A stretch of 64,000 nucleotides of DNA from CAZAAW01 sp964483325 (GCA_964483325.1 CAZAAW010000002.1:1-64000), one strand, 5' to 3'; shown: positions 35,392 to 44,278, numbered from the stretch's first letter. Notes: generated from the sequence alone by a model not told the origin. Numbers and translations: made by a program.

Positions 35392-36027
35392 CTAGCGGAA
35401 GAAGGAGATCGGCGCCCCGCCGGTATCGGTCTGGCCGTCGAAGCGGGCGCCGCCGGCGGAATAGAGCCGCGCCACCGGCGTGCCGGCCGCCGACGACAGC
35501 ACGACCTGCTTGCCGTCGAGATTCCAGGCCGAGATCGACGACAGCGCCTCCGACGAGCAGCCCTTGGTGGAGGCGCGGTAGCCGCCGGTCCACGAGGTCA
35601 GCGTCATGAACAGCTGGCAGGTATCGCCGGAAGAGGTGACAGTCCAGCCGCCGAGAAGGTCGGTGCGGCCGACATCCGGTGCGTTGGCGGCGAGCTGCGG
35701 ATTGGCCGCCCGGGCCGGCACCGGCTCGCCGGACGGATCGCCCGGATCGGCGAGAAGATCGGCGGTCTGCGGATTGTTGAGGTCGGCGCGCGGGCCTTCG
35801 TCATAGCCGGCCTCGGGCGGCGGCATCTCGGCCACTGGGGGCAGGGCGCGCGTTTCGACCGGCTGGCTGGGGGCTGCCATTGTCAGGTCCTGCGGCTGCG
35901 CCGGTGCCCGGTCTCGGCCCATCGGCAGGCCGATGGCGCCGATGGCGCCGCAGCCGCCCAGTCCGACCGCCAGGGTCGCCGGAACGATCCAGCGGTGAAG
36001 CCGCGCGCGACGGAGCTCTGGCAGCAT
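35392..36027 (-). CDS. Lipoprotein with AprI/Inh metalloprotease-inhibitor domain
   Basis: A 211-residue lipoprotein (lipobox VGLGGCG) with a Pro/Ala-rich linker to about residue 120, then an AprI/Inh-like beta-barrel: LLGGWTVTSSGDTCQLFMTL, GYRASTKGC, ISAWNLDGKQVVLSSAAGTPVARLY. The two cysteines fit the disulfide of the inhibitor fold. Family members block secreted serralysin-type proteases in the periplasm, but many alphaproteobacterial homologues occur without a cognate protease, as here. Confidence 0.82.
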   Translation of the reverse strand: MLPELRRARLHRWIVPATLAVGLGGCGAIGAIGLPMGRDRAPAQPQDLTMAAPSQPVETRALPPVAEMPPPEAGYDEGPRADLNNPQTADLLADPGDPSGEPVPARAANPQLAANAPDVGRTDLLGGWTVTSSGDTCQLFMTLTSWTGGYRASTKGCSSEALSSISAWNLDGKQVVLSSAAGTPVARLYSAGGARFDGQTDTGGAPISFFR

Positions 36028-36187
36028 GTTCCGTATCCCTGCAATGCTGCGGGCCGCCCGCCCGTCAGCGATCCTCTCGCTCGGCTACGCGCTAATTGCA
36101 GCCGCTTTCAGGCAACATCGGCAAATCGCCTCATCTTGTCCGCTTTGTCCAGCCGCGATCTGCAATCGGGAGTCATGACCAACCGAA

Positions 36188-36967
36188 TCAGACCCGCCGC
36201 TCGACCATCATCTTCTTGATCTCGGCAATCGCCTTGGCCGGGTTGAGCCCCTTCGGGCAGGTCTGGGCGCAGTTCATGATGGTGTGGCAGCGATACAGCC
36301 GGAACGGATCTTCCAGATTGTCGAGACGCTTGCCGGTCGCCTGGTCGCGGCTGTCGATCAGCCAGCGATAGGACTGCAGCAGCACCGCCGGCCCGAGGAA
36401 GCGCTCGCCGTTCCACCAGTAGCTGGGGCAGGCGGTGGAGCAGCAGGCGCAGAGGATGCACTCGTAGAGGCCGTCGAGCTTCTCGCGCTCCGGCACGCTC
36501 TGCCGCCATTCCTTCTCCGGCTCGGTATCCTCGGTCTGCAGCCACGGCTCGATCGACCGCAGCTGGGCGTAGAAATCGTCGAGATTGGGGACGAGGTCCT
36601 TGATCACCGGCTGGTGCGGCAGCGGGTAGACCTTCACCGGCCCCCTGATGTCGTCCATCGCCTTGGTACAAGCGAGCGTGTTGCCGCCGTCGATGTTCAT
36701 GGCGCAGGAGCCGCAGACGCCCTCACGGCAGGAGCGCCGGAAGGTCAGCGTCGGGTCGATCTCGTTCTTGATCTTGATCAGGGCGTCCAGGACCATCGGC
36801 CCGCAATCGTCGAGGTCGATGTAATAGGTATCGAGCCGCGGATTGGCGCCCGCTTCCGGATCGTAGCGGTAGATGCGGTATTCCTTGAGGCGCGTCGCGC
36901 CCGCGGGCTTGTCCCAGACCTTGCCGGCCTGGATCTTGGAATTCTTGGGGAGAGTGAAGGCAACCAA
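36188..36967 (-). CDS. sdhB: Succinate dehydrogenase iron-sulfur subunit
   Basis: SdhB carries the three Fe-S clusters linking FAD of SdhA to the quinone site. The 259-residue protein has the [2Fe-2S] motif CREGVCGSCAMNIDG plus ACTK, the [4Fe-4S] motif CILCACCSTACP and the [3Fe-4S] region CHTIMNCAQTCPKGLNP. It is complete. Unusually it is not with the other subunits: sdhCDA lies at 46.8-49.4 kb. Here it is the last gene of a unit with a small secreted protein (8 bp upstream) and a DUF3052-like protein. Confidence 0.96.
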   Translation of the reverse strand: MVAFTLPKNSKIQAGKVWDKPAGATRLKEYRIYRYDPEAGANPRLDTYYIDLDDCGPMVLDALIKIKNEIDPTLTFRRSCREGVCGSCAMNIDGGNTLACTKAMDDIRGPVKVYPLPHQPVIKDLVPNLDDFYAQLRSIEPWLQTEDTEPEKEWRQSVPEREKLDGLYECILCACCSTACPSYWWNGERFLGPAVLLQSYRWLIDSRDQATGKRLDNLEDPFRLYRCHTIMNCAQTCPKGLNPAKAIAEIKKMMVERRV

Positions 36968-36975
36968 ATTCTACC

Positions 36976-37344
36976 TCATGGAGCAGCAGGCTCTTCCGCC
37001 CCGAGGCGGAAGCATGGCGCAGGGGCGCGGTACGTATCGTCCGACATGCATTCGAAGACCTCTCCCCGGTCCTCCGCATTCTGCAGCACGTAGACGGTCA
37101 ATTCGACCTCGCACAGGTGAACCCTATAGACGCCGCGTATCTCGAAGTCACCGCTGCCGACGAGCTGCGGCAGCGACATGTCGGTCTTCGACCATTCGAC
37201 CGGCGCCTCGGGATTGATACTCCTGACGCAGTCCTGCGTCTCCGGCGTTATTGCCACGCCGGCCCGGGCCGGCGCCGCAGGCACCGCGAGAGTCAGCAGA
37301 CCGATGGCGGGCAGGAGGGCGGCAAGCAAAGCGGGTCGCAGCAT
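36976..37344 (-). CDS. Small secreted cysteine-containing protein
   Basis: A 122-residue protein with a signal peptide (LLAALLPAIGLLTLAVPAAPARA). The mature part has four cysteines (ETQDCVRSI, VHLCEVEL, FECMSDD, APCFRLG) that could form two disulfides, and a strand-rich centre (EIRGVYRVHLCEVELTVYVLQ). I do not recognise the family. Its stop lies 8 bp before sdhB, so it is probably co-transcribed with it. Whether it has any link to succinate dehydrogenase is unknown. Confidence 0.65.
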   Translation of the reverse strand: MLRPALLAALLPAIGLLTLAVPAAPARAGVAITPETQDCVRSINPEAPVEWSKTDMSLPQLVGSGDFEIRGVYRVHLCEVELTVYVLQNAEDRGEVFECMSDDTYRAPAPCFRLGAEEPAAP

Positions 37345-37367
37345 GACGGGGCTCCACGATAGCGGGC

Positions 37368-37805
37368 TCAGCCGGGCCGGCGCAGCTCCTTGCGGATCAC
37401 CAGCTTCAGCCCGGACCAGACGGCGTCGACGGCACAGACTTTCACATCCACCAGCCCGGTCGGCAAGGCGATGGCGCGGATGGCGTCCTCGCCGAGATCG
37501 GACGCCATCCGTGCCGCCTTCTTGGGCCACGAGATCCACAGCATGCCGTCCTGGCGCATGGCCTGGCGGAGCCCCGGCAGCGCCACGGCAAGCGCGCCGG
37601 TGCCGGTGAAGAAGGCGTGCACGACGTCGCGGTCCGCCAGCGGTTCCGGCGCGTCGGCGACATCGGCAAAGGCGGCGGCGCTGCGCAGCCAGAGGAGCGG
37701 GGCCGGCAGGCCGAGAAACAGCACCTTCTGCCCGTCGCGAAGGCCGAGCTTCTTCACCAGCGGCGTGCCGGAATATCCGGCGGGTGGCGGGGAGGGGACT
37801 GGCAT
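37368..37805 (-). CDS. DUF3052-like protein
   Basis: A 145-residue cytoplasmic protein from ATG 37805. It resembles the DUF3052 group: AGYSGTPLVKKLGLRDGQKVLFLGLP at the start, a central FFTGTGALAVALPGLRQAM, LWISWPKKAARMASDLGEDAIRAIALPTGLVDVKVCAVDAVWSGLKLVIRK at the end. These proteins have no proven function; the fold looks methyltransferase-like without a cofactor motif. First gene of the unit ending in sdhB. Confidence 0.75.
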   Translation of the reverse strand: MPVPSPPPAGYSGTPLVKKLGLRDGQKVLFLGLPAPLLWLRSAAAFADVADAPEPLADRDVVHAFFTGTGALAVALPGLRQAMRQDGMLWISWPKKAARMASDLGEDAIRAIALPTGLVDVKVCAVDAVWSGLKLVIRKELRRPG

Positions 37806-37974
37806 TTTCGCAACGCAGCCACGGGTTATATGACGGGTCGGCTGACACTGTCCGCGACTTCGGCTAGAAAATCGACAATCCTGCGTCCTTTCGGCGGCGG
37901 CCCCGCGGTCGCCCGTGCCGGAGAAGGGCGCATCGCCCGCACAGCCCGAACCCCGAAGGTGGATTGTCTGCGCC

Positions 37975-38535
37975 ATGCTCGCAAACGCTCACAGCCGTAT
38001 TCCCGTGCCGACGCCTGAACCGCTGCGGCCGCCCCGCAGAAGCGGCGCCTCGCGGCTGGGAGGTCCTGCCGGCGCGATGGCGGCGCTGATGCTGGCCGCG
38101 TTCCTGCCCGGCGATGCCATTGCGGAGGGCGGCGCCTTTTCCGGCTTCGACGGCTCGTGGACCGGCGGCGGCTCGGTGACGCTGGCCAGCGGCACGCGCG
38201 AGAGCCTGCGCTGCCGGGCGCAATATCTGGTGCGCAACAACGCCAACAACCTGCAGCAGGCGCTGCGCTGCGCCAGCGACAGCTACAAGTTCGAGCTGAA
38301 CACCTATATCGACCAGAAGGACGGGGTCATCAGCGGCAGCTGGAACGAGCTGACCAACGATGTCAGCGGCCGTATCAGCGGCCGCTTCGCCAACGGCCGC
38401 ATCGACGCCAGCGTCAACGGCACCGGCTTTGCCGCCGTCATCGCCGTGTCGACCCGCGGCGACCGCCAGCAGGTGTCGATCCGGCCGGAGGAAAGCGACG
38501 TCCGGGAAGTGACGATCGAGCTGCGGCGCCGCTGA
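37975..38535 (+). CDS. Secreted hypothetical protein, beta-rich
   Basis: A 186-residue protein; ATG 37975 was chosen, with alternatives at 37915 and 38077. The hydrophobic segment GAMAALMLAAFLPGDAIA is a likely signal sequence, placed late unless translation begins at 38077. The mature part (FDGSWTGGGSVTLASGTRESLRCRAQYLVRNN, SYKFELNTYIDQKDGVISGSWNEL, GRISGRFANGRIDASVNGTGF) is a repetitive beta-strand domain seen in exported alphaproteobacterial proteins of unknown role, with two cysteines. It stands alone between divergent and convergent neighbours. Confidence 0.68.
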   Translation: MLANAHSRIPVPTPEPLRPPRRSGASRLGGPAGAMAALMLAAFLPGDAIAEGGAFSGFDGSWTGGGSVTLASGTRESLRCRAQYLVRNNANNLQQALRCASDSYKFELNTYIDQKDGVISGSWNELTNDVSGRISGRFANGRIDASVNGTGFAAVIAVSTRGDRQQVSIRPEESDVREVTIELRRR

Positions 38536-38559
38536 CGGCGGACGCCACGGCCGCGGAGG

Positions 38560-40935
38560 CTACTCCGCCGCGGCCGTCCGCGGCTTGCGGAAGCGCCGGA
38601 TCAGCCGGCGCAGGAAAGTCACTGTCGCCGGCAGGATCAGGAGGTCGCCGACCAGCGCCGCCAGCAGCGTGAAGGCGCTGAGCCAGCCGAACATCTGCAG
38701 CGACGGCAGGTCCGAGAACACCGTCACGGCGAGGCCGCAGGCGAGCACCAGCGATGTCAGGATCAGCGCCGGGCCGACAAGCACCGTCGCCCGCTTGACG
38801 CCTTCCGCCGGGTCTTCGGCGGGATTGTCCTCCAGCCGCAATCGGTTGAGGAAGTGGATCGTGGCGTCGAGGCCGAGGCCGAAGGCGACCGTCAGCGCCA
38901 CGATGCTGGCGAATTGCAGGCCGTCGCCCAGCAGGTAGAGCGCGGTGCCGGCCATGACGATCGGGAACAGGCCGGGCAGGATCGCCACCACCATCACCAG
39001 CACCGACCGGAAGGCGAGGCCGATCAGCGCCGCGACGAAGACCATCTCGTAGGTCAGGCCGGAATTGAGCTGCTCGATCATCGAGGCGCTGTTGCGCGCC
39101 GCGATCGCCGACAGGCCGGTCACCGCCATCTCGTAGCCGGCATGGGCGGTGCGGACGGCGTCGAGCGCCTTCTCGAGGCCGTCGATCACCGGCAGCAGCT
39201 GCGCGGAATCGCGGTCCGGCACGCGGCCGGAAATGACCACCGCGTTCTGCTCGGCGGAAATGAAGCGGCCGGTGAGGAAGGTCGGCAGCGCGTCGACATA
39301 TTCCTTGAGGAGATCCGGATTGGCGCCGCCGGTCTTCTCCATCAGCCAGCGGCGCAGCGTCTCCAGCGACCAGACATTGGCCACCGAAGGCTGGTTCTCC
39401 ACCGCCGTGTGGACGGCGCTGATCACCTCCAGCGTCTCGGGGCTGTAGAGTGTCTGGCCGGCCGGCAGCTTGACATAGACGTCGATCGGATTGGCGCCTT
39501 CCAGCTTGGCGTCGACGCTGGCGCTGGCCGCCACCGCCTCCTCCTTGTCGGGCACCTGCTCGGCGAGCCGGTATTGCGGCGTCAGGCTGGCATAGACCGC
39601 CAGCAGGCCGCCGACGATGACCAGGCTGACGAGGCTGTAGAAGCCGGGACGCCGCACCATGTGGCCGGCGATCCAGGCGCAGATGCGCCTGAGCGCATCG
39701 ACGGCGACGTCGGAGCGGCCGGACGTCTTGCGCGCCATGCTGTCGTCGGAGCGCAGCAGCAGCATGCCGGCGAGCGGCACCAGCAGCACGACGGCGAGAA
39801 AGGCGATGAAGCAGGTCAGCGCCCCGGCGATGCCGAAGGTGCGGATGAGGTCCGACTCGGAGAAGATCAGGGCGCAGAAGGACAGCGCCGCCGTGATGTC
39901 GGTGATGACGACCGCCGGGCCGACGGTCAGCAGCGCCCGCTTCAGCGCCTGGGCCTTGGTGTCGCCGTCGAGCAGCCTGTCCCGCGCCGCGAAGGTCAGC
40001 TGCATGGAATCGGAGAAGCCCATCACCATGATGAGCGGCGTCATCACGTTGAGGAACATGTTGAGGCGGAAGCCGAGCCAGCCGAGAACGCCGAGCGACA
40101 GCAGGATGGCGAGCAGCGGCGGACCGGCGGCCATCACCATGAAGGGCAGGCGCCGGAAAAACACCATGGCGATGACGCAGCCGGCGATGAAGCCGATGGC
40201 GTTGTAGATCAGCCTGTCGCGCTCGACGGCGTTGCGCACTTCCAGCTGCATCACCGGCACGCCCGACAGGCGGCCGGTCAGGCCGGTGCCGGCGAGATCC
40301 TCCTCGGTGTACTGGCGGATTTCGTCGACGATGGTGCTGAGACCGTCGGTCTCGACCGCCTTCGGGTCGAGCGCCAGGACGATCAGCGCCAGCTCTCCGT
40401 CTGCCGACAGCAGCTTGCCGCTGATCACCTCGTTGCTGTTGATCTGGTCGATGAGCTTGTCGAATTCGGGCCCGTCCGGCGGCAGCGGATCGGGGATCAG
40501 CGGTTCCGGCAGGTGGTCGCCTTCCGGCGCCTGGCGGGCCGAGAACAGCGAGATGATGCCGCGCGTTCCCTCCACAAGCTGCAGGTCCTGGACCAGCGTG
40601 CGCAGCCCCTCCAGGGCGTCGCGCGTCAGGACATTGCCCTCGACGATGACCAGCGTGTCGAACTCGGCCGACGGGAAGCGGTCGGACACTTCCTCGAACA
40701 TGCGGAATTCGGGGGTGTCGCTGCGGAAGAGCTGGCTCAGCGAGTCGTCGACCCGCAGCTGCATGACGCCGAAGGCAGCGATGATCGAGACGATCACCAG
40801 CGTGATCAGCGCCACGATCGGGAAGCGCAGCGACAGGAGGCCGATGCGCTCGACGCCGAACGTCACGCGCGGCGGCTCGGCATCCCGGTTCTCCCTGGCT
40901 TCGTTTTCCTTGGCTTCGGGATTATTGACGTCCAC
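38560..40935 (-). CDS. RND/MMPL-family exporter
   Basis: A 791-residue inner-membrane protein with 12 predicted helices in two repeats. Each half has a single helix, a large periplasmic loop, and a cluster of five helices. LNMFLNVMTPLIMVMGFSDSMQL-type sequence in helix 4 carries the polar residues that relay protons in MMPL proteins, echoed by VALTVAFGLGLDATIHFLNRLR in the second half. Such exporters move lipids, including hopanoids, to the outer membrane. No hopanoid gene is adjacent, so the cargo is unknown. Confidence 0.88.
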   Translation of the reverse strand: MDVNNPEAKENEARENRDAEPPRVTFGVERIGLLSLRFPIVALITLVIVSIIAAFGVMQLRVDDSLSQLFRSDTPEFRMFEEVSDRFPSAEFDTLVIVEGNVLTRDALEGLRTLVQDLQLVEGTRGIISLFSARQAPEGDHLPEPLIPDPLPPDGPEFDKLIDQINSNEVISGKLLSADGELALIVLALDPKAVETDGLSTIVDEIRQYTEEDLAGTGLTGRLSGVPVMQLEVRNAVERDRLIYNAIGFIAGCVIAMVFFRRLPFMVMAAGPPLLAILLSLGVLGWLGFRLNMFLNVMTPLIMVMGFSDSMQLTFAARDRLLDGDTKAQALKRALLTVGPAVVITDITAALSFCALIFSESDLIRTFGIAGALTCFIAFLAVVLLVPLAGMLLLRSDDSMARKTSGRSDVAVDALRRICAWIAGHMVRRPGFYSLVSLVIVGGLLAVYASLTPQYRLAEQVPDKEEAVAASASVDAKLEGANPIDVYVKLPAGQTLYSPETLEVISAVHTAVENQPSVANVWSLETLRRWLMEKTGGANPDLLKEYVDALPTFLTGRFISAEQNAVVISGRVPDRDSAQLLPVIDGLEKALDAVRTAHAGYEMAVTGLSAIAARNSASMIEQLNSGLTYEMVFVAALIGLAFRSVLVMVVAILPGLFPIVMAGTALYLLGDGLQFASIVALTVAFGLGLDATIHFLNRLRLEDNPAEDPAEGVKRATVLVGPALILTSLVLACGLAVTVFSDLPSLQMFGWLSAFTLLAALVGDLLILPATVTFLRRLIRRFRKPRTAAAE

Positions 40936-41022
40936 GGAACACCGCCTGCGAATCGGGGCCAGAGCATAAAGGCCATCGAACCGGCGCCCAACCCGCGAAC
41001 GCCGACATATGCCTACCTTATG

Positions 41023-41061
41023 GTTGCGCTGTGGATAAGCCGCCCCTTATCCGCGCGCAAC
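41023..41061. repeat. Inverted repeat between MMPL exporter and mntH
   Basis: Arms GTTGCGCTGTGGATAAG (41023-41039) and CTTATCCGCGCGCAAC (41046-41061) pair over 15 positions with one bulge. It lies in the divergent promoter region and could be an operator or an RNA hairpin; I cannot tell which. Confidence 0.4.
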
Positions 41062-41130
41062 CGTGCGGCTGCGGCAAACGCGCCGCTGGCCTAGCGCCCG
41101 GGCTTGACGATGACAAGTATCAGGCATACG

Positions 41131-41151
41131 TGCGAATGGTTCTTATTTGCA
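41131..41151 (+). promoter_or_regulatory. Fur/Mur-type operator upstream of mntH
   Basis: The 21-base dyad has arms TGCGAAT (41131-41137) and ATTTGCA (41145-41151) around GGTTCTT. It differs at only two positions from the Fur box form with GATTCTC at the centre that I recall from proteobacterial iron-regulated genes. It ends 15 bases before the mntH start. In alphaproteobacteria the Fur homologue Mur uses such sites for manganese-dependent repression of Mn transporters, which fits the gene. Confidence 0.7.
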
Positions 41152-41165
41152 TTTGAGGGACGGCG

Positions 41166-42524
41166 ATGCTCGAGCGCGCCGAGGATGGCTTCGCATCGGA
41201 TACGCTCGCCGGCTGGCGGCAGCCGCGCGGCGAGGCATCGATGTCCGATGTCCACCGCAGCATCCGCGTGCGGGAAGCCGGCCCGGTGTGGCGCAAGGCG
41301 CTGGCCTTTCTGGGGCCGGGCTATCTTGTCGCGGTCGGCTACATGGACCCCGGCAACTGGGCGACGGCCCTCGCCGGTGGCTCGCGCTTCGGCTATGCGC
41401 TGCTTTTCGTCGCGCTCCTCTCCAACATCATGGCGGTCATCCTCCAGTCGCTGGCGGCGCGGCTGGCGGTCGGCAGCGGCCGCGACCTGGCGCAGGCCTG
41501 CCGCGACGCCTTCCCGCGGCCGGTCGCCAATGTCCTGTGGGCGCTGGCGGAGCTGGCGATCATCGCCACCGACCTTGCCGAGGTGATCGGCACTGCCATC
41601 GGCCTGCAGCTGCTGTTCGGCATTCCGCTGCAGGCCGGCGTCCTCATCACCGCCGCCGACGTGTTCCTGGTGCTCTACCTGCAGAACAAGGGCTTCCGCT
41701 GGATCGAGGCCTTCGTCATGGCGCTGCTCGGCGTCATCGCCGTCTGCTTCCTCGGCCAGATCGTCCTTGCCGATCCGGACTGGGCGGCGGTGCTCGGCGG
41801 CTTCGTGCCGCGCTCGGAGATCGTCACCAATCCCGACATGCTCTACCTGGCGCTGGGCATCCTCGGCGCCACCGTCATGCCGCACAATCTCTACCTGCAC
41901 AGCGGCATCGTGCAGACGCGCGCCTACGGCGCCAGCCTGCCGGAGAAGCGCGCTGCGCTGCGCTATGCGACGATCGACTCGACCGTGGCGCTGACCTTCG
42001 CGCTGACCATCAACGCCTCCATCCTCATCCTTGCGGCCGCCGCCTTCCATGCCAGCGGCAATGTCGGCGTCGCCGATCTCGACAAGGCGCATGCGCTTCT
42101 GTCGCCGCTGCTCGGCTCGGTCCTGGCACCGACGCTGTTCGCCATCGCCCTGCTGGCCTGCGGCCTCAATTCCACCGTCACGGCGACGATGGCCGGCCAG
42201 ATCGTCATGGAGGGCTTCCTCAATATCCGCGTCGCGCCGTGGCTGCGGCGGCTGATCACCCGGGCGGTGGCGATCGTGCCGGCGGCGGTGGTGGTGCTGC
42301 TCTACGGCGCCGACGGCGCAGGTCAGCTGCTGATCTTCAGCCAGGTGATCCTCAGCCTGCAGCTCTCCTTCGCGGTGGTGCCGCTGGTGATGTTCACGGC
42401 CGATCGCAAGAAGCTCGGCGCGCTTGTGGCGCCGCGCTGGCTGACCGCTGTGGCGATCGTCATCGCCGTGGTCATCATCGTCCTCAACGGCAAGCTGGTG
42501 CTGGATTTCATCGCAAGCGTGTGA
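41166..42524 (+). CDS. mntH: Nramp-family Mn2+/Fe2+ transporter
   Basis: A proton-coupled divalent-metal importer of 452 residues with 11 predicted helices. The metal-binding motif in helix 1 is MDPGNWATAL, and helix 6 carries MPHNLYLHSGIVQTR; both are the hallmark Nramp sites (DPGN and MPHN). ATG 41166 follows GAGGGA by five bases. A Fur/Mur-type box immediately upstream points to repression when Mn or Fe is plentiful. Monocistronic. Confidence 0.95.
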   Translation: MLERAEDGFASDTLAGWRQPRGEASMSDVHRSIRVREAGPVWRKALAFLGPGYLVAVGYMDPGNWATALAGGSRFGYALLFVALLSNIMAVILQSLAARLAVGSGRDLAQACRDAFPRPVANVLWALAELAIIATDLAEVIGTAIGLQLLFGIPLQAGVLITAADVFLVLYLQNKGFRWIEAFVMALLGVIAVCFLGQIVLADPDWAAVLGGFVPRSEIVTNPDMLYLALGILGATVMPHNLYLHSGIVQTRAYGASLPEKRAALRYATIDSTVALTFALTINASILILAAAAFHASGNVGVADLDKAHALLSPLLGSVLAPTLFAIALLACGLNSTVTATMAGQIVMEGFLNIRVAPWLRRLITRAVAIVPAAVVVLLYGADGAGQLLIFSQVILSLQLSFAVVPLVMFTADRKKLGALVAPRWLTAVAIVIAVVIIVLNGKLVLDFIASV

Positions 42525-42856
42525 ATTTACTCGGAGTTTTGCGCCGCCATTTCCCCGCCCACCAGCGTCATGGCCGGACTTGTTCCGGCCATCGACGCGA
42601 ATACGGATCACGCCGAACGAAGCGACGCCGGCGCAGCTTCATCCGGCGCCGACGGTGTTCGCGTGGATGCCCGGGAACAAGCCCGGGCATGACGCTTGAA
42701 GGGACGCGTTCGTTTTGCGCTGTCGGCTTCAGCAAGCGCCGGACTCAATTCGTGCGCTCACCGGCGACGGAGATCGCCGTTTGACATCGCCGGCCGTGGT
42801 CGTACCTTCCGGCGCCGCAGCCGCCCGCCCGGCTGCGCGTTCAGCGGGAATTCGTC
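42525..42856. other. Intergenic stretch dominated by a palindromic repeat
   Basis: No gene is visible. The central 131 bases form the palindromic element listed separately; the rest is a short leader for the DUF6152-like gene with no clear promoter. Confidence 0.6.
42565..42695. repeat. 131-bp intergenic palindromic repeat
   Basis: The two 40-base ends are inverted copies of each other (about 33 of 40 positions): GCGTCATGGCCGGACTTG at 42565 and the reverse complement of CAAGCCCGGGCATGACGC ending at 42695. Each end also folds on itself (GGCCGGA/TCCGGCC, GCCCGGG/CCCGGGC). Elements of this make are scattered between genes in many alphaproteobacterial genomes. Confidence 0.75.
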
Positions 42857-43174
42857 ATGCATCACGGCTATCAGTGGCTCGACAAGCGCGATACCTGGAT
42901 CACCGGCCATGTCCGGTCGCTGTTCTATGGCAATCCGCACATCACCTTCCGCGTCCAGACCGAGAAGGACGGCGTCTGGCTGGTCGAGAGCACCGATGTC
43001 GTCGGCGCCGAGCTGGTGGGCTTCCGCTATGACACGCTGAAGCCGGGCGACAAGGTCACCGTCTACGGCCATGCCTCGCGCGATCCGAAGGACAGGCGCA
43101 TGCGCGGCGACAAGCTGCAGACCGCCGACGGCAAGACCTACGTCTTCTTCTCACGCGCCATCTTCGGGCTCTGA
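42857..43174 (+). CDS. DUF6152-like small protein
   Basis: A 105-residue OB-like protein: HHGYQWLDKRDTWITGHVRSLFYGNPHITFRVQTE, then GDKVTVYGHASRDPKDRRMRGDKLQTADGKTYVFF. The HHG start, the FGNPH element and the VTVxGHxSxDP strand match the DUF6152 family. Most members have a signal peptide; this start gives none, so the protein either lacks it or begins earlier. It lies 3 bp before a DUF6644-like membrane gene, a recurrent partner. Function unknown. Confidence 0.68.
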   Translation: MHHGYQWLDKRDTWITGHVRSLFYGNPHITFRVQTEKDGVWLVESTDVVGAELVGFRYDTLKPGDKVTVYGHASRDPKDRRMRGDKLQTADGKTYVFFSRAIFGL

Positions 43175-43177
43175 CGA

Positions 43178-43663
43178 TTGCTCGAAACCTGGCTGCTGGC
43201 GCTGCAGGACGCGCCCTTCGCGCGGGCGCTGCGCCTTTCCTATTACGCCTATCCGATCGTCAACGCCGCCCACATCCTGTCGATCGGCATCATCCTCGGC
43301 TCGATCCTGCCGCTCGACCTGCGGCTGCTCGGCGCCTTCCGCGCCGCGCCGATCGGCGTCCTCGCCCGGGTACTGGAGCCGGTCGCCGCCGTCGCCATTG
43401 TCGGCGCGCTCATCACCGGCTTCCTGCTCTTTTCGGTGAAACCGCTGGAATATATCGAGAATCCGGCGCTGTGGGTAAAGCTGGCGCTGGTGCTGGCCGG
43501 CATCGTCAACGCCGTGGCGCTGTTCCTGGCGCCGTCCTTCCGCGCCGCCAAGGCCGGCGCGGCGCCGGGCCTGCGCATCCGGATGGCGGCGCTGCTCTCC
43601 GTCCTCCTGTGGACCGGCGCCATCTTCGCCGGCCGCTTCATCGCCTTCGTTCACGTCGTCTGA
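43178..43663 (+). CDS. DUF6644/DUF2214-like membrane protein
   Basis: A 161-residue protein with four membrane helices. It begins, from TTG 43178, MLETWLLALQDAPFARALRLSYYAYPIVNAAHILSIGIILG and ends with ILWTGAIFAGRFIAFVH-like sequence. A conserved His in AAHILSIG and an Arg/Phe pair near the end suggest a possible haem or metal site as in DUF2214 relatives. It is coupled to the DUF6152-like gene. Confidence 0.72.
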   Translation: MLETWLLALQDAPFARALRLSYYAYPIVNAAHILSIGIILGSILPLDLRLLGAFRAAPIGVLARVLEPVAAVAIVGALITGFLLFSVKPLEYIENPALWVKLALVLAGIVNAVALFLAPSFRAAKAGAAPGLRIRMAALLSVLLWTGAIFAGRFIAFVHVV

Positions 43664-43738
43664 GAATGAATCCTGCATGAAGCTTGGCCGGTGCCGGCCG
43701 GCGCGGCTATGCTTGCGGAAGTCCAGGGAGGGATCGGC

Positions 43739-44278
43739 GTGGCGAGGCGCGCAGTCATCGGCGAAAGCAGCGATACCGACCCGCGCCGCGAGCGCCTCGC
43801 CTATCGTACCTTCGGCTATGTGATCCGCTTCATGATGCTGATCGCCGTGATGGCGACCTTCGTCGTCGCCGCGGCGCTGCTCATCTACGGGGCGTTCGAG
43901 ACCTACCAGCTGGTTGCCGAGCTGGTGTCCGGCCACGCCCCGGAAGGCCGCGACAATGTCATGCTCGAGGCGATCGAGATCGTCGACGTCTTCCTCGTCG
44001 CCACCGTCATCCAGGTCGTGTCGATCGGGCTCTACCAGCTCTACATCAACAGCCGCGTGCCGCTGCCGCACTGGCTGCGCATCACCGATATCGAGGACCT
44101 GAAGGCGAAGCTGACCGGCGTCGTGGTGACGGTGCTCGGCGTCTTCTTCCTCGGCGAGGCGCTGTCCTGGAGCGGCGAACAGAACCTGCTGCCGCTCGGC
44201 GTTGCCGTCGCCGTCGTTATGGTCGCCCTGACCTTCTTCCTGACCACCCATTACCGCTACCACAAGGGCAAGGAATAG
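43739..44278 (+). CDS. YqhA/UPF0114-family membrane protein
   Basis: A 179-residue protein with four membrane helices (FMMLIAVMATFVVAAALLIYG; AIEIVDVFLVATVIQVVSIGLYQLYI; LTGVVVTVLGVFFLGEAL; LPLGVAVAVVMVALTFFL). The sequence DVFLVATVIQVVSIGLYQLYI and ITDIEDLKAKL match UPF0114. GTG 43739, six bases after GGGAGGG, is preferred over GTG 43691. Function unknown; the family is sometimes linked to small-molecule permeation. Confidence 0.78.
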   Translation: MARRAVIGESSDTDPRRERLAYRTFGYVIRFMMLIAVMATFVVAAALLIYGAFETYQLVAELVSGHAPEGRDNVMLEAIEIVDVFLVATVIQVVSIGLYQLYINSRVPLPHWLRITDIEDLKAKLTGVVVTVLGVFFLGEALSWSGEQNLLPLGVAVAVVMVALTFFLTTHYRYHKGKE

